Source of the DNA: Pegoplata infirma
Lineage: Eukaryota; Arthropoda; Insecta; Diptera; Anthomyiidae
Reading direction: 5' to 3'
Length of the DNA stretch: 64,000 nucleotides
NCBI GenBank assembly: GCA_963921195.1
Contig: OY992538.1
Location: forward strand, 231,873,462-231,937,461
The position numbers were made by a program, and so were the translations under genes. Below are positions 21,792 to 32,760 of the stretch, piece by piece. Numbering within the stretch: the stretch's first letter is position 1; the number at the start of each line of letters is the position of its first letter. The notes beneath the pieces were generated by a model. That model was not told the DNA's origin and did not search any database. It saw nothing but the letters and a program-made list of their open reading frames with translations.

Positions 21792-22711
21792 CTCTTATAT
21801 AGTCAAACTGAGGTGGCGTCCTGCATAATTTTTAAAATTAGACATCTCAAAAATTCCTCAAAATCAAGAAAAAAATGTAAAAAAATATTACTGCCACCAA
21901 AACTTAAATTAATAAAAAATAATAAAATTCGAAAAAAAACCAAAATCTTAAATAACTGACAATTATTGACACATGCCTATAGTAGTAAAAATGGCAACAA
22001 AGGCATAACAAAAAAAAAATAAAATAAACAGCTAACAAAAAAAAAAAAAAAAACTAATAAAAATAGGAGAAAGGCTTGGCATATTACGTTTTAGAGTTTG
22101 TTACATACACGATTATTTTTCGCAATAAAATCCATATGATAAAATATGATTTTTTTTGTATTGCTGTCATTAAACAGTCAGACACGTAAAACGCAAAAGG
22201 AATTTCATTAAATATTTGAACAAAATTAAATGCATTGATTATAAGTTCCGTTAATTTAAATTGAGTTTATATTTGCTGTTTTTTACCATATTATTTTTTT
22301 ACAGTTATTTTTTTTTTTTACCAACAGCATCAACAAAAAAATTTGTTAAATAAACTTTAATGATGAAATCAATTTATATATTTTTTTTTTTCAGTGATTT
22401 TTAATTGAGTTAATTACAGACAAATTAAACATTTTATAAGTGTAATGTTGTTATTGTTCAGTTGTGCATAAATATGTGTATGTAAATAAATATATGCACA
22501 AATGTATTTGTATGTGTGTATATAGAAAGAGAACACATACACTGGTATATGAAAATATTAATATTGATTGTATGACTATGTCCTTGTTATTATATTTACT
22601 GACTTTGATAACGAATAGTGAAATACAGAATGTATAAAGAAAGGATATTAATGACTTCGTGTGGGGTATGTAACATTATATTTAATATAAATAAAAAGAA
22701 CGTTCTTCCCG
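21792..22711. other. Family X edge, then AT-rich DNA
   Basis: 21793-21840 is the complement of 13530-13575 (GACGCCACCTCAG..). The rest to 22711 is A-rich low-complexity sequence with no recognised element or gene. Confidence 0.5.
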
Positions 22712-22834
22712 CCAGTTTCTGTAATACGAACGCCATTCGTCTGTGACGAATTTGCATGTATTTTGTGTTTGTTACAATAACAAAATACACACAAATTCGT
22801 CACGAACGAATGGCGTTCGTATTACAGAAACTGG
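22712..22834. mobile_element. Short hairpin element (MITE-like), 123 bp
   Basis: CCAGTTTCTGTAATACGAAC at the left is complementary to the right end, with arms of about 55 bp over a small loop at 22773 and only minor mismatches. No clear TSD. Confidence 0.7.
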
Positions 22835-24046
22835 GGGTTCATACTGAGCTATTGTTTTGATCTCTTTGTGAGAGATAAAGATATAGAAATGAGTGATAAA
22901 GATATAGCCGCCCTTGGGGAAACGTATAAATTCTAAAATTCTAAAAATTTTTGTGACCACGCCCACAAAAAAGGGCGAATGACAAAAACAAAAAGCTTTT
23001 TCTAATCCGCCTTGCTCCATTTCACAGTTGAAAGAAGATATGTAAAAATGCCTGCGAATTTTGTACTCTTGCCCAAAACATTAAATCATGATAATGTTTT
23101 GCGGAAGATTTGGGTGTACTTGCCAAAGCAAAGTTTTTTTAGAAAAAATAATGTTATATTACCTTGCGATTCCATGCAAAACGAATTGAAATATCAGTTG
23201 AGGACCCCATTAAAAAAACCAAAAGAGCTTTAGATTTCGTAAGTGAGTGCAACAATAAGTGAAAAAAGTTTTTTTTTACATTTTGACAGTATAAACGATG
23301 CGACACCAAAGAATATAACACTCTCACTTGTTTTATGTACATTTGATAAACAAATGGAAAATTTTTATGCGAAAAGCTTAGACTTGGTGGCAAAGTAGTT
23401 TTGGTCAAAAAAAAACATTTTTTTTTCACGAAAAACAAAATTATGTTAAAAAAATGAACCCAAAATTTTGATGAAAAAAAGTTTTTGATGAATTTTTTTG
23501 ATGAAAAGAAAAATTTTTTGATGTAAAAAAAAAATGATGAAAAAAATATGAAAAAAAAAAATTGTTTTGATGAGAAAAAAATTTGATGAAAAAAATATGA
23601 TTAATAAAAATTTATAAAAAAAAAAAAAAATTGATGAAAAAAAATTTTATGAAAAAAAAAATTTATGAAAAAAAAAAAATTGATGAAAAAAAAAATTTTA
23701 TGAAAAAAAAAAAATTGATAAAAAAAATTTTGATGAACAAAATTGATGAAAAAAAAAATTTGATAAAAAAGAAAAATTAATAAAAAAAAAAATAAATGAT
23801 GAAAAAAAAGTTTAATGAAAAAAAAAATGAAAAAAAAAAATTTATAAAAAAAAAAATTGACGAAAAAAAAAATTTATAAAAAAAAAAATTTTAACAAAAA
23901 AATTAATAAAAAAAATTTTAACAAAAAAATTAATAAAAAAAATTGATGAACAAAAAAAAATGGAAAAAAAAATTGATGAAAAAAAAAATTTGATGAAAAA
24001 AAAAGTTTGATGAAAAGAAAAAAAAAAATTATGAAAAATAAAAAAA

Positions 24047-25376
24047 TTCTGATTAATTTTTATTAAAAAAATAAAAATTGTTTTATTCGACCTTTAAAAT
24101 ATTATATTTTGAGGATGTTTATTCTGGCTCGAGGTCATTATTTTCTTTACTAACTAAAACCATGATATTCTCATAGCATAATTTTCAAGAAAAATTAGTT
24201 TTTGTTTTAAATTTATTTATGTTGGTCATTTTTGCAAGACTTAATCGACACGTGTTTCGGAATTTGTCAAGATTCCATTGTCAAGATTATTTAGCAAAAA
24301 TAGAAACGATTTACTACAAAGTAGCAAACGAGTCTAATGACAAATCGTTTAGTGCACAAACTAGCAAATTAATACATATTCGCCTCTATTCGCAATGAGA
24401 ATTAGAAAGACGAAGAAATTGTACCATACTAATAAGGCAACGATTATCAATAACCAAAATTGTTTTAAATATTTTTGTTGGTTATTGATAATCGTTGCCT
24501 TATTAGTATGGTACAATTTCTTCGTCTTTCTAATTCTCATTGCGAATAGAGGCGAATATGTATTAATTTGCTAGTTTGTGCACTAAACGATTTGTCATTA
24601 GACTCGTTTGCTACTTTGTAGTAAATCGTTTCTATTTTTGCTAAATAATCTTGACAATGGAATCTTGACAAATTCCGAAACACGTGTCGATTAAGTCTTG
24701 CAAAAATGACCAACATAAATAAATTTAAAACAAAAACTAATTTTTCTTGAAAATTATGCTATGAGAATATCATGGTTTTAGTTAGTAAAGAAAATAATGA
24801 CCTCGAGCCAGAATAAACATCCTCAAAATATAATATTTTAAAGGTCGAATAAAACAATTTTTATTTTTTTAATAAAAATTAATCAGAATTTGAACATAAT
24901 GGTTGGCACGCCATGTGATGAATAACCCTAATATGGAGTATTTGTTACAACAAAAACACAAAAAACATATTGTTGTAGTCCAATGGACTATCGTATGTAA
25001 AATTGTTTTAAATATTTTTGTTGGTTATTGATAATCGTTGCCTTATTAGTATGGTACAATTTCTTCGTCTTTCTAATTCTCATTGCGAATAGAGGCGAAT
25101 ATGTATTAATTTGCTAGTTTGTGCACTAAACGATTTGTCATTAGACTCGTTTGCTACTTTGTAGTAAATCGTTTCTATTTTTGCTAAATAATCTTGACAA
25201 TGGAATCTTGACAAATTCCGAAACACGTGTCGATTAAGTCTTGCAAAAATGACCAACATAAATAAATTTAAAACAAAAACTAATTTTTCTTGAAAATTAT
25301 GCTATGAGAATATCATGGTTTTAGTTAGTAAAGAAAATAATGACCTCGAGCCAGAATAAACATCCTCAAAATATAA
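24047..25376 (+). mobile_element. Penelope-like arrangement: inverted copy + direct copies of a ~0.4-kb unit
   Basis: Unit Y is present as an inverted copy (24047-24456), a direct copy (24479-24890) and a second direct copy (24997-25376). The inverted pair is essentially perfect over about 410 bp around a 22-nt loop. AAAAATAAAAAAATT occurs at both outer edges (24034-24048, 25376-25390), a possible 15-bp TSD although it is low complexity. Head-to-head plus tandem units is the usual organisation of Penelope-like retroelement terminal repeats. Each unit carries a hammerhead-like motif. No reverse transcriptase is present. Confidence 0.55.
24646..24693 (+). ncRNA. Degenerate hammerhead-ribozyme-like motif in unit Y
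   Basis: Order of parts: TAATC (stem I), TTGACAA in place of CUGAUGA, GGAAT..ATTCC (stem II), GAAA, ACACGTGT (very short stem III), GTC at the expected cleavage site, then GATTA pairing back to TAATC. The C3 and G8 core positions differ from consensus, so activity is doubtful. The same sequence recurs at about 25180-25235, inverted at 24244-24291, and in a shortened copy near 27265. Confidence 0.35.
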
Positions 25377-25619
25377 AAAATAAAAAAATTTATGAAAAAA
25401 AAAAAAATTTGATGAAAAAAAAAAATTTTTGTTGAAAAATAAGTATGTTACTTTTTATGCACCAGCTGGTGAAAAACGGGTTTATTCACCACGAGGTGAT
25501 TCTTATCGAAGTTACAAACCCAAGTTATTAAAATTTTTGGTTTTAAGAAAATGAAAATAGTAACTCTTGTTTTCTTTTTCGATAATTGTTAGCTTATAAA
25601 GTCATAATATATGACTTGT

Positions 25620-26040
25620 CAGATCTGATTCTGAGAAAAAGTTTCAGATTCCGAAACATTTTTCGTATAGAAAAAGTCTCAGATTCTGAGACATTTTTCG
25701 TATAGAAAAAATCTTAGATTTCGTATAGAAAAAGTCTCAGATCTTAAGACATCTTTCGTACAGAAAAGTCTCAGATTCTGAGATAGTTTTCGATAAAAGT
25801 CTCCGATTCTGAGACATTTTTCGTATTGAAGAATTCTCAGATTCTGACACGGTTTTCATATAAAAAAATCTCAAATATTGTATAAAAACATTTTCAGACT
25901 TTGTGACATTTTTCGTAAAGAAATAGTCGTATAGATAAAGTTTCAGATTCTGAGATAATTTTCGTATAGAAAAAGTCTTAGATTCTGAGACATTTTTCGT
26001 ATATAAAAAGTTTCAAATTCTGAGATGATGTTGAGATTGC
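25620..26040. repeat. Minisatellite, ~45-bp units (AGATTCTGAGACATTTTTCG)
   Basis: Roughly nine units of 'AGAAAAAGTCTCAGATTCTG' + 'AGACATTTTTCGTAT'. Better preserved than the related array in the hAT element at 15400-16430. Confidence 0.75.
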
Positions 26041-26149
26041 TAGAAATAGAACTATAGTGTTGGAAACCGTCAAAATTTATTCTGTAAAAACTATAAATAT
26101 TCACATATATAAAAAACAAATCCATTAACAACACAAACCGACATTTAAA

Positions 26150-26480
26150 ATCCTACTAATGATAACACTAACTGAAGTGTTTGAAACCAGTAAGGGAATA
26201 CCAGAAATGCCAATAACTTGTAGAAATTCTATTTTTCTTCTGCATTTTCTCCACTCCCTACGGGGGCTCCCATACAAAATGAATTTTTTTAAGAAATTTA
26301 CTGCCATCGCTCTAACAATCTCAAGGATCGCCCAATTTATTTTTCAACCACAACATTTTTTCAGAACATACTTTGAGTTGAGGGTGGGTTGTACAAGCCT
26401 AAAATAAGAAAATTCTTAAGGCAAGTCCATGACATATATACTTTCAATCTTTTACCCTTAAGGCGGTCCCCATAATTTTA
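26150..26480 (+). repeat. ~155-bp tandem-unit family Z, two degraded units
   Basis: Contains 'CTCCACTCCCTACGGGGGCT', 'CCCATACAAAATGAA', 'ACTGCCATCGCTCTAACAAT' and 'TTAAGGCGGTCCCCATAA', all shared with 49208-49910, 36410-36600 and the palindrome at 58363-60313. Confidence 0.6.
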
Positions 26481-27094
26481 AATTTTTTTTTTTTTTAAAT
26501 ACAGAGGTCGTATTTTTAACTGTAGCTTTCATTCATAGTCATTCACTATTTTATACAATATCATTGACAATATTTTATATGTTCTACAATTATTCTCTTT
26601 TCACTATACAAACAATCATTTTTGTTAACAATATTTATTTATAAAATGCAAATATTTTTTTTTGTTTTTTATTTTTTTATTTTTCGTTTCTGAATACTAT
26701 TGGTAGTTAATTGCAAGACATTCATTATTAAAATAAACATGCTTGAACATGCATGCTTTTTTTTTTTATAAATGTTGTATGTGTATAATAGAGCTGTCCT
26801 TAAAAATTAAAAAAAAAGAAATTAGTAAAAAAAAATACAATTGATATAAATTTTGAAGATAATCAGTAAATGGAACAAATAAGGGAAATCGATTGAAAAT
26901 ATTATTCATAAAATAAAAAAAAATACTTAAACAGCAACAAATCACTGTTAGTAATTCTCATTCTGTAAAAAAACGCATATATTTCCTAAATATGTGTGGA
27001 TAACCAAAGAGCGCTGATGATAGGAGTCACACTTTTAACAAAAAAGATAGCATTAATGTGAGCAATTTTTAAACAGTCACGCGGTATTATTTCA
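26481..27094. other. AT-rich DNA, nothing recognised
   Basis: Runs of A and T with no repeat match or coding signature. It ends where the fourth copy of unit Y begins. Confidence 0.5.
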
Positions 27095-27480
27095 CTCACA
27101 ACAACAAATAACATATTGTTGTAGTCCAATGGACTATCATATGTAAAATGTTTTAAATATTTTTGTTGGTTATTGACAATCTTTGCCTTACTAGTATAGT
27201 ACAATTTCTTCGTCTTTCTAATTCCCATTGTGGATAGAGTCGAATATGTATTAATATTCTGACAAATTCCGAAACACGTGTCGATTAAGTCTTGCAAAAA
27301 TGACCAACATAAATAAATTTAAAACAAAAAATAATTTTCTTGAAAATTATACAATGAGAATATCATGGTTTTAATTAGTAAAGAAAATAATGACCTCGAG
27401 CCAGAATAAAGATCCTTAAAATATAATATTTTAAAGGTCGAATAAAACAATTTTTAATAAAAATTAATCAGAATTTGATA
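27095..27480 (+). mobile_element. Diverged, internally deleted copy of unit Y
   Basis: ACATATTGTTGTAGTCCAAT through GACCTCGAGCCAGAATAAA, like 24965-25370 but missing the segment around the first half of the hammerhead-like motif (TATTAATATTCTGACAAATT junction). Confidence 0.7.
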
Positions 27481-27819
27481 TATTATTGTTATATTTTTGA
27501 AAATTTATAGCAGATAATTTGGTCAACTAGAAGTGTCAGGGTTGCCACTCAATTGTAGAATGTTTTTTTTTAATAGACAAAATCGGCTGCAGTTGTACAG
27601 CACAAACTACTGAACCGATTTAAATGATTAGTAAATTCTCTAGTTGGTACTTACCGTGGACATTTTTTGAAAACTGTTGATTTTTGTGTAAGATATGTTA
27701 ATTATGCAGAATTGCTACATGCATCTCTTCAAAAATGTATCCTCTCTCAGTCTTTTAAAAAATAATAAGAGAATAGAATTTTTTTATCAAGCAATGAATT
27801 TGCTGGTTTCATAAAACCG
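27481..27819. other. AT-rich DNA, nothing recognised
   Basis: Low-complexity sequence between unit Y and element W. 'CTGAACCGATTTAAATGATT' is vaguely like boxes of the INE-1-like family. Confidence 0.4.
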
Positions 27820-29072
27820 TCTTAAAGCCAATATTAAACATGAACAGGATCATATACGTCTGAATGTAGAGATTAAATGGAGTAAAATTGCATTTACAGT
27901 TTTTCATTTCGTTATCCTTTTCCCTTTTAAATGGAGTTTTTAAGGATTGAAATTTTTAAAATATTTTTTTTTAACATAATTAATTGTCTTATAATGTCAC
28001 TATTAATGACAAATGAAAGAGGAAAATCTTCGCTAATTTTTCAATTTTTTTGTATTCGGCCATATCAGGAAAAAGGATGTGAATAATGGTCTTTCAAAAC
28101 TTTATCAAAATATTTTGTTAAAAATATTAAATAATATTGTTTTGAAAGTACATTACTTACCTCCTTTTTACTTATGGGGGTTTTCGTGTCAACTGACACA
28201 ACTTTGAAACCGATATCTTCCGATCGGGATGAAATTTGCACCAAGGTTAGTCCTATTGGATAGTAGTTCAGACACAATTTTTCAACGAGATCGGTCAAGA
28301 ACTCTCTGAGTTAGAGGGGGTCGAAATTTAACATTTTGGCCAAAGAGGTGTTGATTCTCATCCATGTAACTCATCCATGTATCTCATCCATGTAACATGT
28401 AAAATATAAAAAAAATAAAAAAAAAAATTTTGATTTTTTTTCTTAAAAATCCAAAACTTTTTTGACTTTTTTCTCAAATTGGGCCCTTTTTTTTTTTTTT
28501 GATTCAAAAGAAAGCTAAGATGATTTCCTTTAAGAGCTGTGGGGTCGCTTAGTGCGATGCGAGTGGGATATCTATGAAAATTTTTTTTTTTAACTTTGGA
28601 ACACAAAAAACGGTTCTTCAATTTGCACTATTAGGCGTGGGATAGCCAAAAAATGGGGGCGGTGGGGAGGGAGCATATGGCCCCTCATTGGGGTCAAAGT
28701 TGGGCGTAAAGAGGTAAAAATCCTCAAAAAGCCCCAAAACTTCCCTAGAAACGCCCCTGGAGTGGTGCAATTTGAGACCGACCTCCAATAATTTTCTGCC
28801 CCCAACATTTTTCTTGAACATACCTTACCCCTATTTCCACTTCCTAAGGGGGCTCCCATACAAAACGTTTTTAAAAAGTGTTCATTTGCCATCACTAGTG
28901 CCATCCTAGGACAAGTACAAATATTAAAAAAATATTTTATAAAAATTGAATCCTCTAAAACTTTGAAGGCATTTTAAAAGAAAACGGGATAACGTAATGA
29001 AAAACTATAAATGCAGTTTTACTACATTTAGGCTATAGTTTTATCCAGTTCTTGTTTAACGATTTATTTTTC
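27820..29072. mobile_element. Element W copy 1: inverted-repeat element
   Basis: 27840-28040 (TTACAGTTTTTCATTTCGTT, GACAAATGAAAGAGGAAAAT) is the complement of 28895-29050. The same pair bounds the nest at 38478-42590. Interior: a 13-bp direct repeat CTCATCCATGTAA x3 (28354-28390) and a family Z-like unit (28640-28890, with 'GGGGGCTCCCATACAAAACG'). Confidence 0.6.
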
Positions 29073-29757
29073 TATATATGGTTTGAATTGAGAAAGGTGT
29101 GAAAGAAAAAATTTATTTTTCTAAAAATTTTTAAGACATCCTGGTTCGTTTTTTACTAGTTTCATATAATCCAGTTATTATAATCATCAGAAAAACTTTT
29201 AATGTCAAATTTATTCAGTTAATAGTCAATTTTATTCTATATATGAAAATTATTAACAGATCGCAGCAGCCAGGGATTGAACCCATGATCTGTAATGTTT
29301 TTGCTATTAACTGCCTCTTAGGTACGATCACTCTAGACCGATACGCTAAGTTGGCTGTTAAGCAAGTATCAACTAAATCATGGTTTTTCAATTCTTGTGT
29401 GGTTGTTGCTGGTATTTTTTCGTACAGAAGAAGGTGAAATTGCATTATGGTGAATAAATTCAATTTTTTAGTAATCATCCTTCATCCTCCTCTCCTTCAT
29501 CAACTCTGATCTAAGTACTTATTTTGCAACCTTGCCAGAACATGGTCTATATTTTGTAGAAACAAATGTTAGGTGTTGCCATTTTCCAAAGATACTTTAT
29601 TGCCACTTAGGCCGACTTAAAGTCGTTATTTTCAAATTTTTGTTTTTCTGTAAATACAGTTGAGCTCAGGCTCTAATTATAATTATGTATTATAATTTTT
29701 TAATCATGTTATATATGGTTTGAATTGAGAAAGGTGTGAAAGAAAAAATTTATTTAT
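29073..29757 (-). repeat. Unit U copy 1: tRNA-derived SINE-like repeat, just over one tandem unit
   Basis: The minus strand contains a tRNA A-box-like TAGCGTATCGGTCTAGAG (about 29331-29348) and a B-box-like GGGTTCAATCCC (29273-29284). The start 'ATATATGGTTTGAATTGAGA' recurs 637 bp later at 29711, so the copy is a circularly permuted piece of a ~636-bp tandem unit. A second copy is at 50886-51541. Confidence 0.6.
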
Positions 29758-30394
29758 TTTTTTTTTCTTTTAGTCGAATGGTGTATTGTATGAAAGTCGA
29801 GTCAGATTTTCTTCACTTCGCAATATGTGTTTATGAATTCACTAAAATATTTTGGTATTTATGCTTATTGACACTTAAAAGGTGAAAAGATTAAGACTTT
29901 TTTCTGTTTGATGTGACTTAACTTATTTTAAAGTGAAACTACCTTGACATCCTTTTACAAAACGTTATTGCGTTAAAATTAAAACCCTGTACTAAAATTC
30001 CATTTTTGAAAACTGTGTAAAACAAAGATCTGTCTAATGTTAATTCTGCATATATTGTTATAAAAAAATATTTTTTTGCATACATTTACATCTTGTAATT
30101 TATGTATTTTCAAAGTAAGTATTTCATTAAAATTATATTTTTAACTTTTTGATATTATTAACATTTGCATTGGTAATAATTCAATAAAAAATAAAATCGA
30201 GTATATTATTATAATTTGTTTGTTGGTAACGTTATAATGCATGAATACTTTTAACAATATTGAATATGGTTTAACAGATGAGTTGATCTTTTTGTAAATT
30301 ACCTGCACTTAAAAAAATAGTTGTTATAAAATTACTGAAAAATATTAATATCATTGTAAAAGTAGACGTTTTTTTAGAAAATTTTTCAAAAATA
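29758..30394. other. AT-rich DNA, nothing recognised
   Basis: No repeat match, TIR or coding signature noticed. Confidence 0.5.
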
Positions 30395-31240
30395 ATTCTA
30401 TGTTGATTTTTTCTTTTAAATGCAGTAAAAAAATATGCATTTTTTTGACCTCCAAATTTTTTGACCACTAATTTTTTGTAAACAAAGAAAATACTTCATT
30501 GTTTAATAATTTAAGTACATCTAACAAGGGAAGTATCTCAACCCTTATGAACCGATTTGCCTGAAACTTAAAATATATATTAAAGAGACGATTTTAAGGT
30601 TGGGGTGTCTCGGCTTATCGGCCATATCGGTGTTTAAAATTTTCGTTGTCCCCTTATGAAACCATGTGGACCTTCGGGAAAATTTTGATAACTTCCGAAC
30701 TAACAGGAATATCGTCTAGGGCAAAAATACGTGTCGACTTAAATTTAATAAAGATTATTTCTTACTAATTTGGATATCGTAGGTCTATGTCTTCACATAG
30801 ATACCCCCCAAAATTTACACATTTTCCTGAAAAAAATATTTAAAGAAGCCGAATTTTTACAAGGTTATGCCACCATTGGATAGGCATTAAAAAAACCTTT
30901 CTTCTCATATGAAAACATCATAAAGTTTCTTAAAAAGAAATGGCTGAAAAATCCAAAAAACGATTTTTTCGCCATTTTTTGACCCATGTTTTGAACCCCT
31001 AAATCCACGATATGGCCGAGAAGCCGAGACACCCCAACCTTAGAATTGTCTCTTTTATATATATTTTAAGTTTCAGGCAAATCGGTTCATAAGGGTTGAG
31101 ATACTTCCCTTGTAAGTGTATAGTACTGAGATATGAAAATATTTAAAAATTTTCTTTGTTTACAAAAAATTGGTGATCTAGAGAATTGAAGGTAAAAAAT
31201 GCATATTTTTTACAGCATTTAAAAAATGTTAATTTTGGTT
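30395..31240. mobile_element. Diverged palindromic element surrounding element V
   Basis: Left 30415-30500 (ATGCAGTAAAAAAATATGCA, ATTTTTTGTAAACAAAGAAA) is the complement of right 31140-31230. The arms extend the symmetry beyond element V, so V probably inserted near the centre of an older foldback. Confidence 0.5.
30535..31112. mobile_element. Element V: PIF/Harbinger-like MITE, 578 bp, TSD TAA
   Basis: The ends CAAGGGAAGTATCTCAACCC and the exact complement at the right continue for about 95 bp. TAA flanks both ends (30532-30534, 31113-31115). A TWA 3-bp duplication is typical of PIF/Harbinger. A truncated relative is at 37385-37690, and element Q (50235-51734) shares CAAGGGAAGT ends. Confidence 0.7.
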
Positions 31241-31454
31241 TGGGTCGTTGGAAGAATGAGTTGATAACTAAATTTAAACTATTGTACAATTTTTCAAATT
31301 TGTAATTTGAACTTGAAACAAATCAACTTAAAAATATTTTTTAAATTGAATTTTTATTTAGTTCGGTTTGAGTCCATATTAATTATTTCTGAGAAATAAT
31401 AATTGTTGTACAATGAGAAAATCTGAAAAAAATCAAGTGACAACACAGGCTAGG

Positions 31455-31506
31455 TGGAGATGTCGACAGCTTTCGGAAGATGCCACCCTTCCATCATCAG
31501 CACTCC
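31455..31506 (-). ncRNA. Hammerhead-ribozyme-like motif
   Basis: The minus strand reads CTGATGA (31500-31494), one extra base, GGAAG-loop-CTTCC (stem II), GAAA, AGCT (short stem III), then GTC and GAC. The consensus core words CUGAUGA and GAAA are both intact. Stem I is poor (GGAG..CTCC only, with an internal gap). It may be the terminal-repeat ribozyme of a Penelope-like element. Confidence 0.35.
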
Positions 31507-31519
31507 TTCGATTGCCACA

Positions 31520-32760
31520 CACTTAATGTATGTCAGATTAAAATTAGCCATTTAAATTAAACTTTTGAAGAAATTAAGAATTGGAATTACTCCTTTTGTG
31601 TTGAATAACCCGTAATCACCATTAATTCGTGTTGTATTCATTTGGCAGAAACTTAATCCATCTTAACTTTTAACAGATTTGTATTTTTCCCATTGTTAAC
31701 CCTTAGTAGGACTTTTCAAGACTTGAAAAATGTCCGTTAGGTTTGAATTTTTGTTTCATATTTTTTAATTTTTTTTTAAAAACCGTCTTCTTTTACAATG
31801 ATTTTTGCTAGTAAATTTTTACAATACATTTCCCTCAAAATTTCCATATTTTTCAGTAATTTTTCTAAAAAACATTTACAAATAATTTTATTTTTATGAA
31901 TTTTCCAATTTTGGTAGGTTTTGTCCTTGTGCAAAAAGAAACTTAGGTTTCAAATTTCAGTTCATATGACATGGACAGACTAACGGTCGGAAAACAGTCG
32001 TAAAGTGGTGTAGCGTATAATCACATGTTCCTTTATCTTTAAACAACTTTTGTGCACTGTTACCAATTTTTTCAAGTCATTAACGCCACATATTAATAAA
32101 AGCAAAAAAAAAAAAATTAAAGCACTTGTTTTTAAATTTCCAAAAACATAAAAGAAAAACCCGCTTTTACCAAAACGTTTTCACAAAGACTTTAGGCCAA
32201 AAACTAAAGCGCGTCCTACAGTGTCGTTAAACTTTAACAGGTGATATCAAAAATATGCATTCAATTCAGTAAAACACAAACAACAAAAAAAATCATTACA
32301 AAATATTATAAAGCCATTGAACGCTAAACGATAGTAGAGACACAAAATAGAGAAGCAACTTACAATCAAAAGAAAAAACCGGAATATGCTGAAGAAAAGA
32401 CCACGCAAGCACTAGCTAATATTGAAAAATATATCAAAGGAATTTCAAAGATTGCCTTAATATTTATAAAGAAATGATATTTCTAGTAGACAACCATGTA
32501 CATTCATAGTTAAATATATAAGTAGCAAGTTGTTACTTTTAGTAGTCCAGAGTGCAATCTACCTCTAAGGCTATTTGAAGCAAAACTTACATGGATTTTT
32601 TGGCTAACATGATTTGACCATAAAAACATTGAAAAATATCAACTTGTTTTTTACTTTGCTAAAAAAACTCATACATAAAAGCATTTCCCTTTCGTTTGAA
32701 TAAATTTAAAAAAAATTATTAAACAAGTTAAATATTACACTTAATACTTTATTAACAGGA
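31520..32760. other. AT-rich DNA, nothing recognised
   Basis: No repeat from elsewhere in the window was recognised. A 33-codon frame around 32378-32478 is too short to call. Confidence 0.5.

Larger units (their letters stand above)
23040..25610 (-). repeat. Family X copy (inverted, with internal insertion)
   Basis: The complement matches 19126-20330: 'GAATTTTGTACTCTTGCCCA' at 23058, GGACCCCATTAAAAAAACCA, the A-rich GATGAAAA array 23440-24040, and the CACCAGCTGGTG hairpin near 25460. The insertion 24047-25376 splits the array. Confidence 0.7.

Noticed and set aside
26986..27297. 103-codon minus-strand frame containing LKIAHINA, reminiscent of a LINE endonuclease start
   Set aside because: The likeness covers only about eight residues, nothing following fits an endonuclease, and most of the frame is unit Y.
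32378..32478. 33-codon stretch (EYAEEKTTQALANIEKYIKG..) as a coding exon
   Set aside because: It is short, has no matching splice partners, and sits in AT-rich DNA with no recognised homology.
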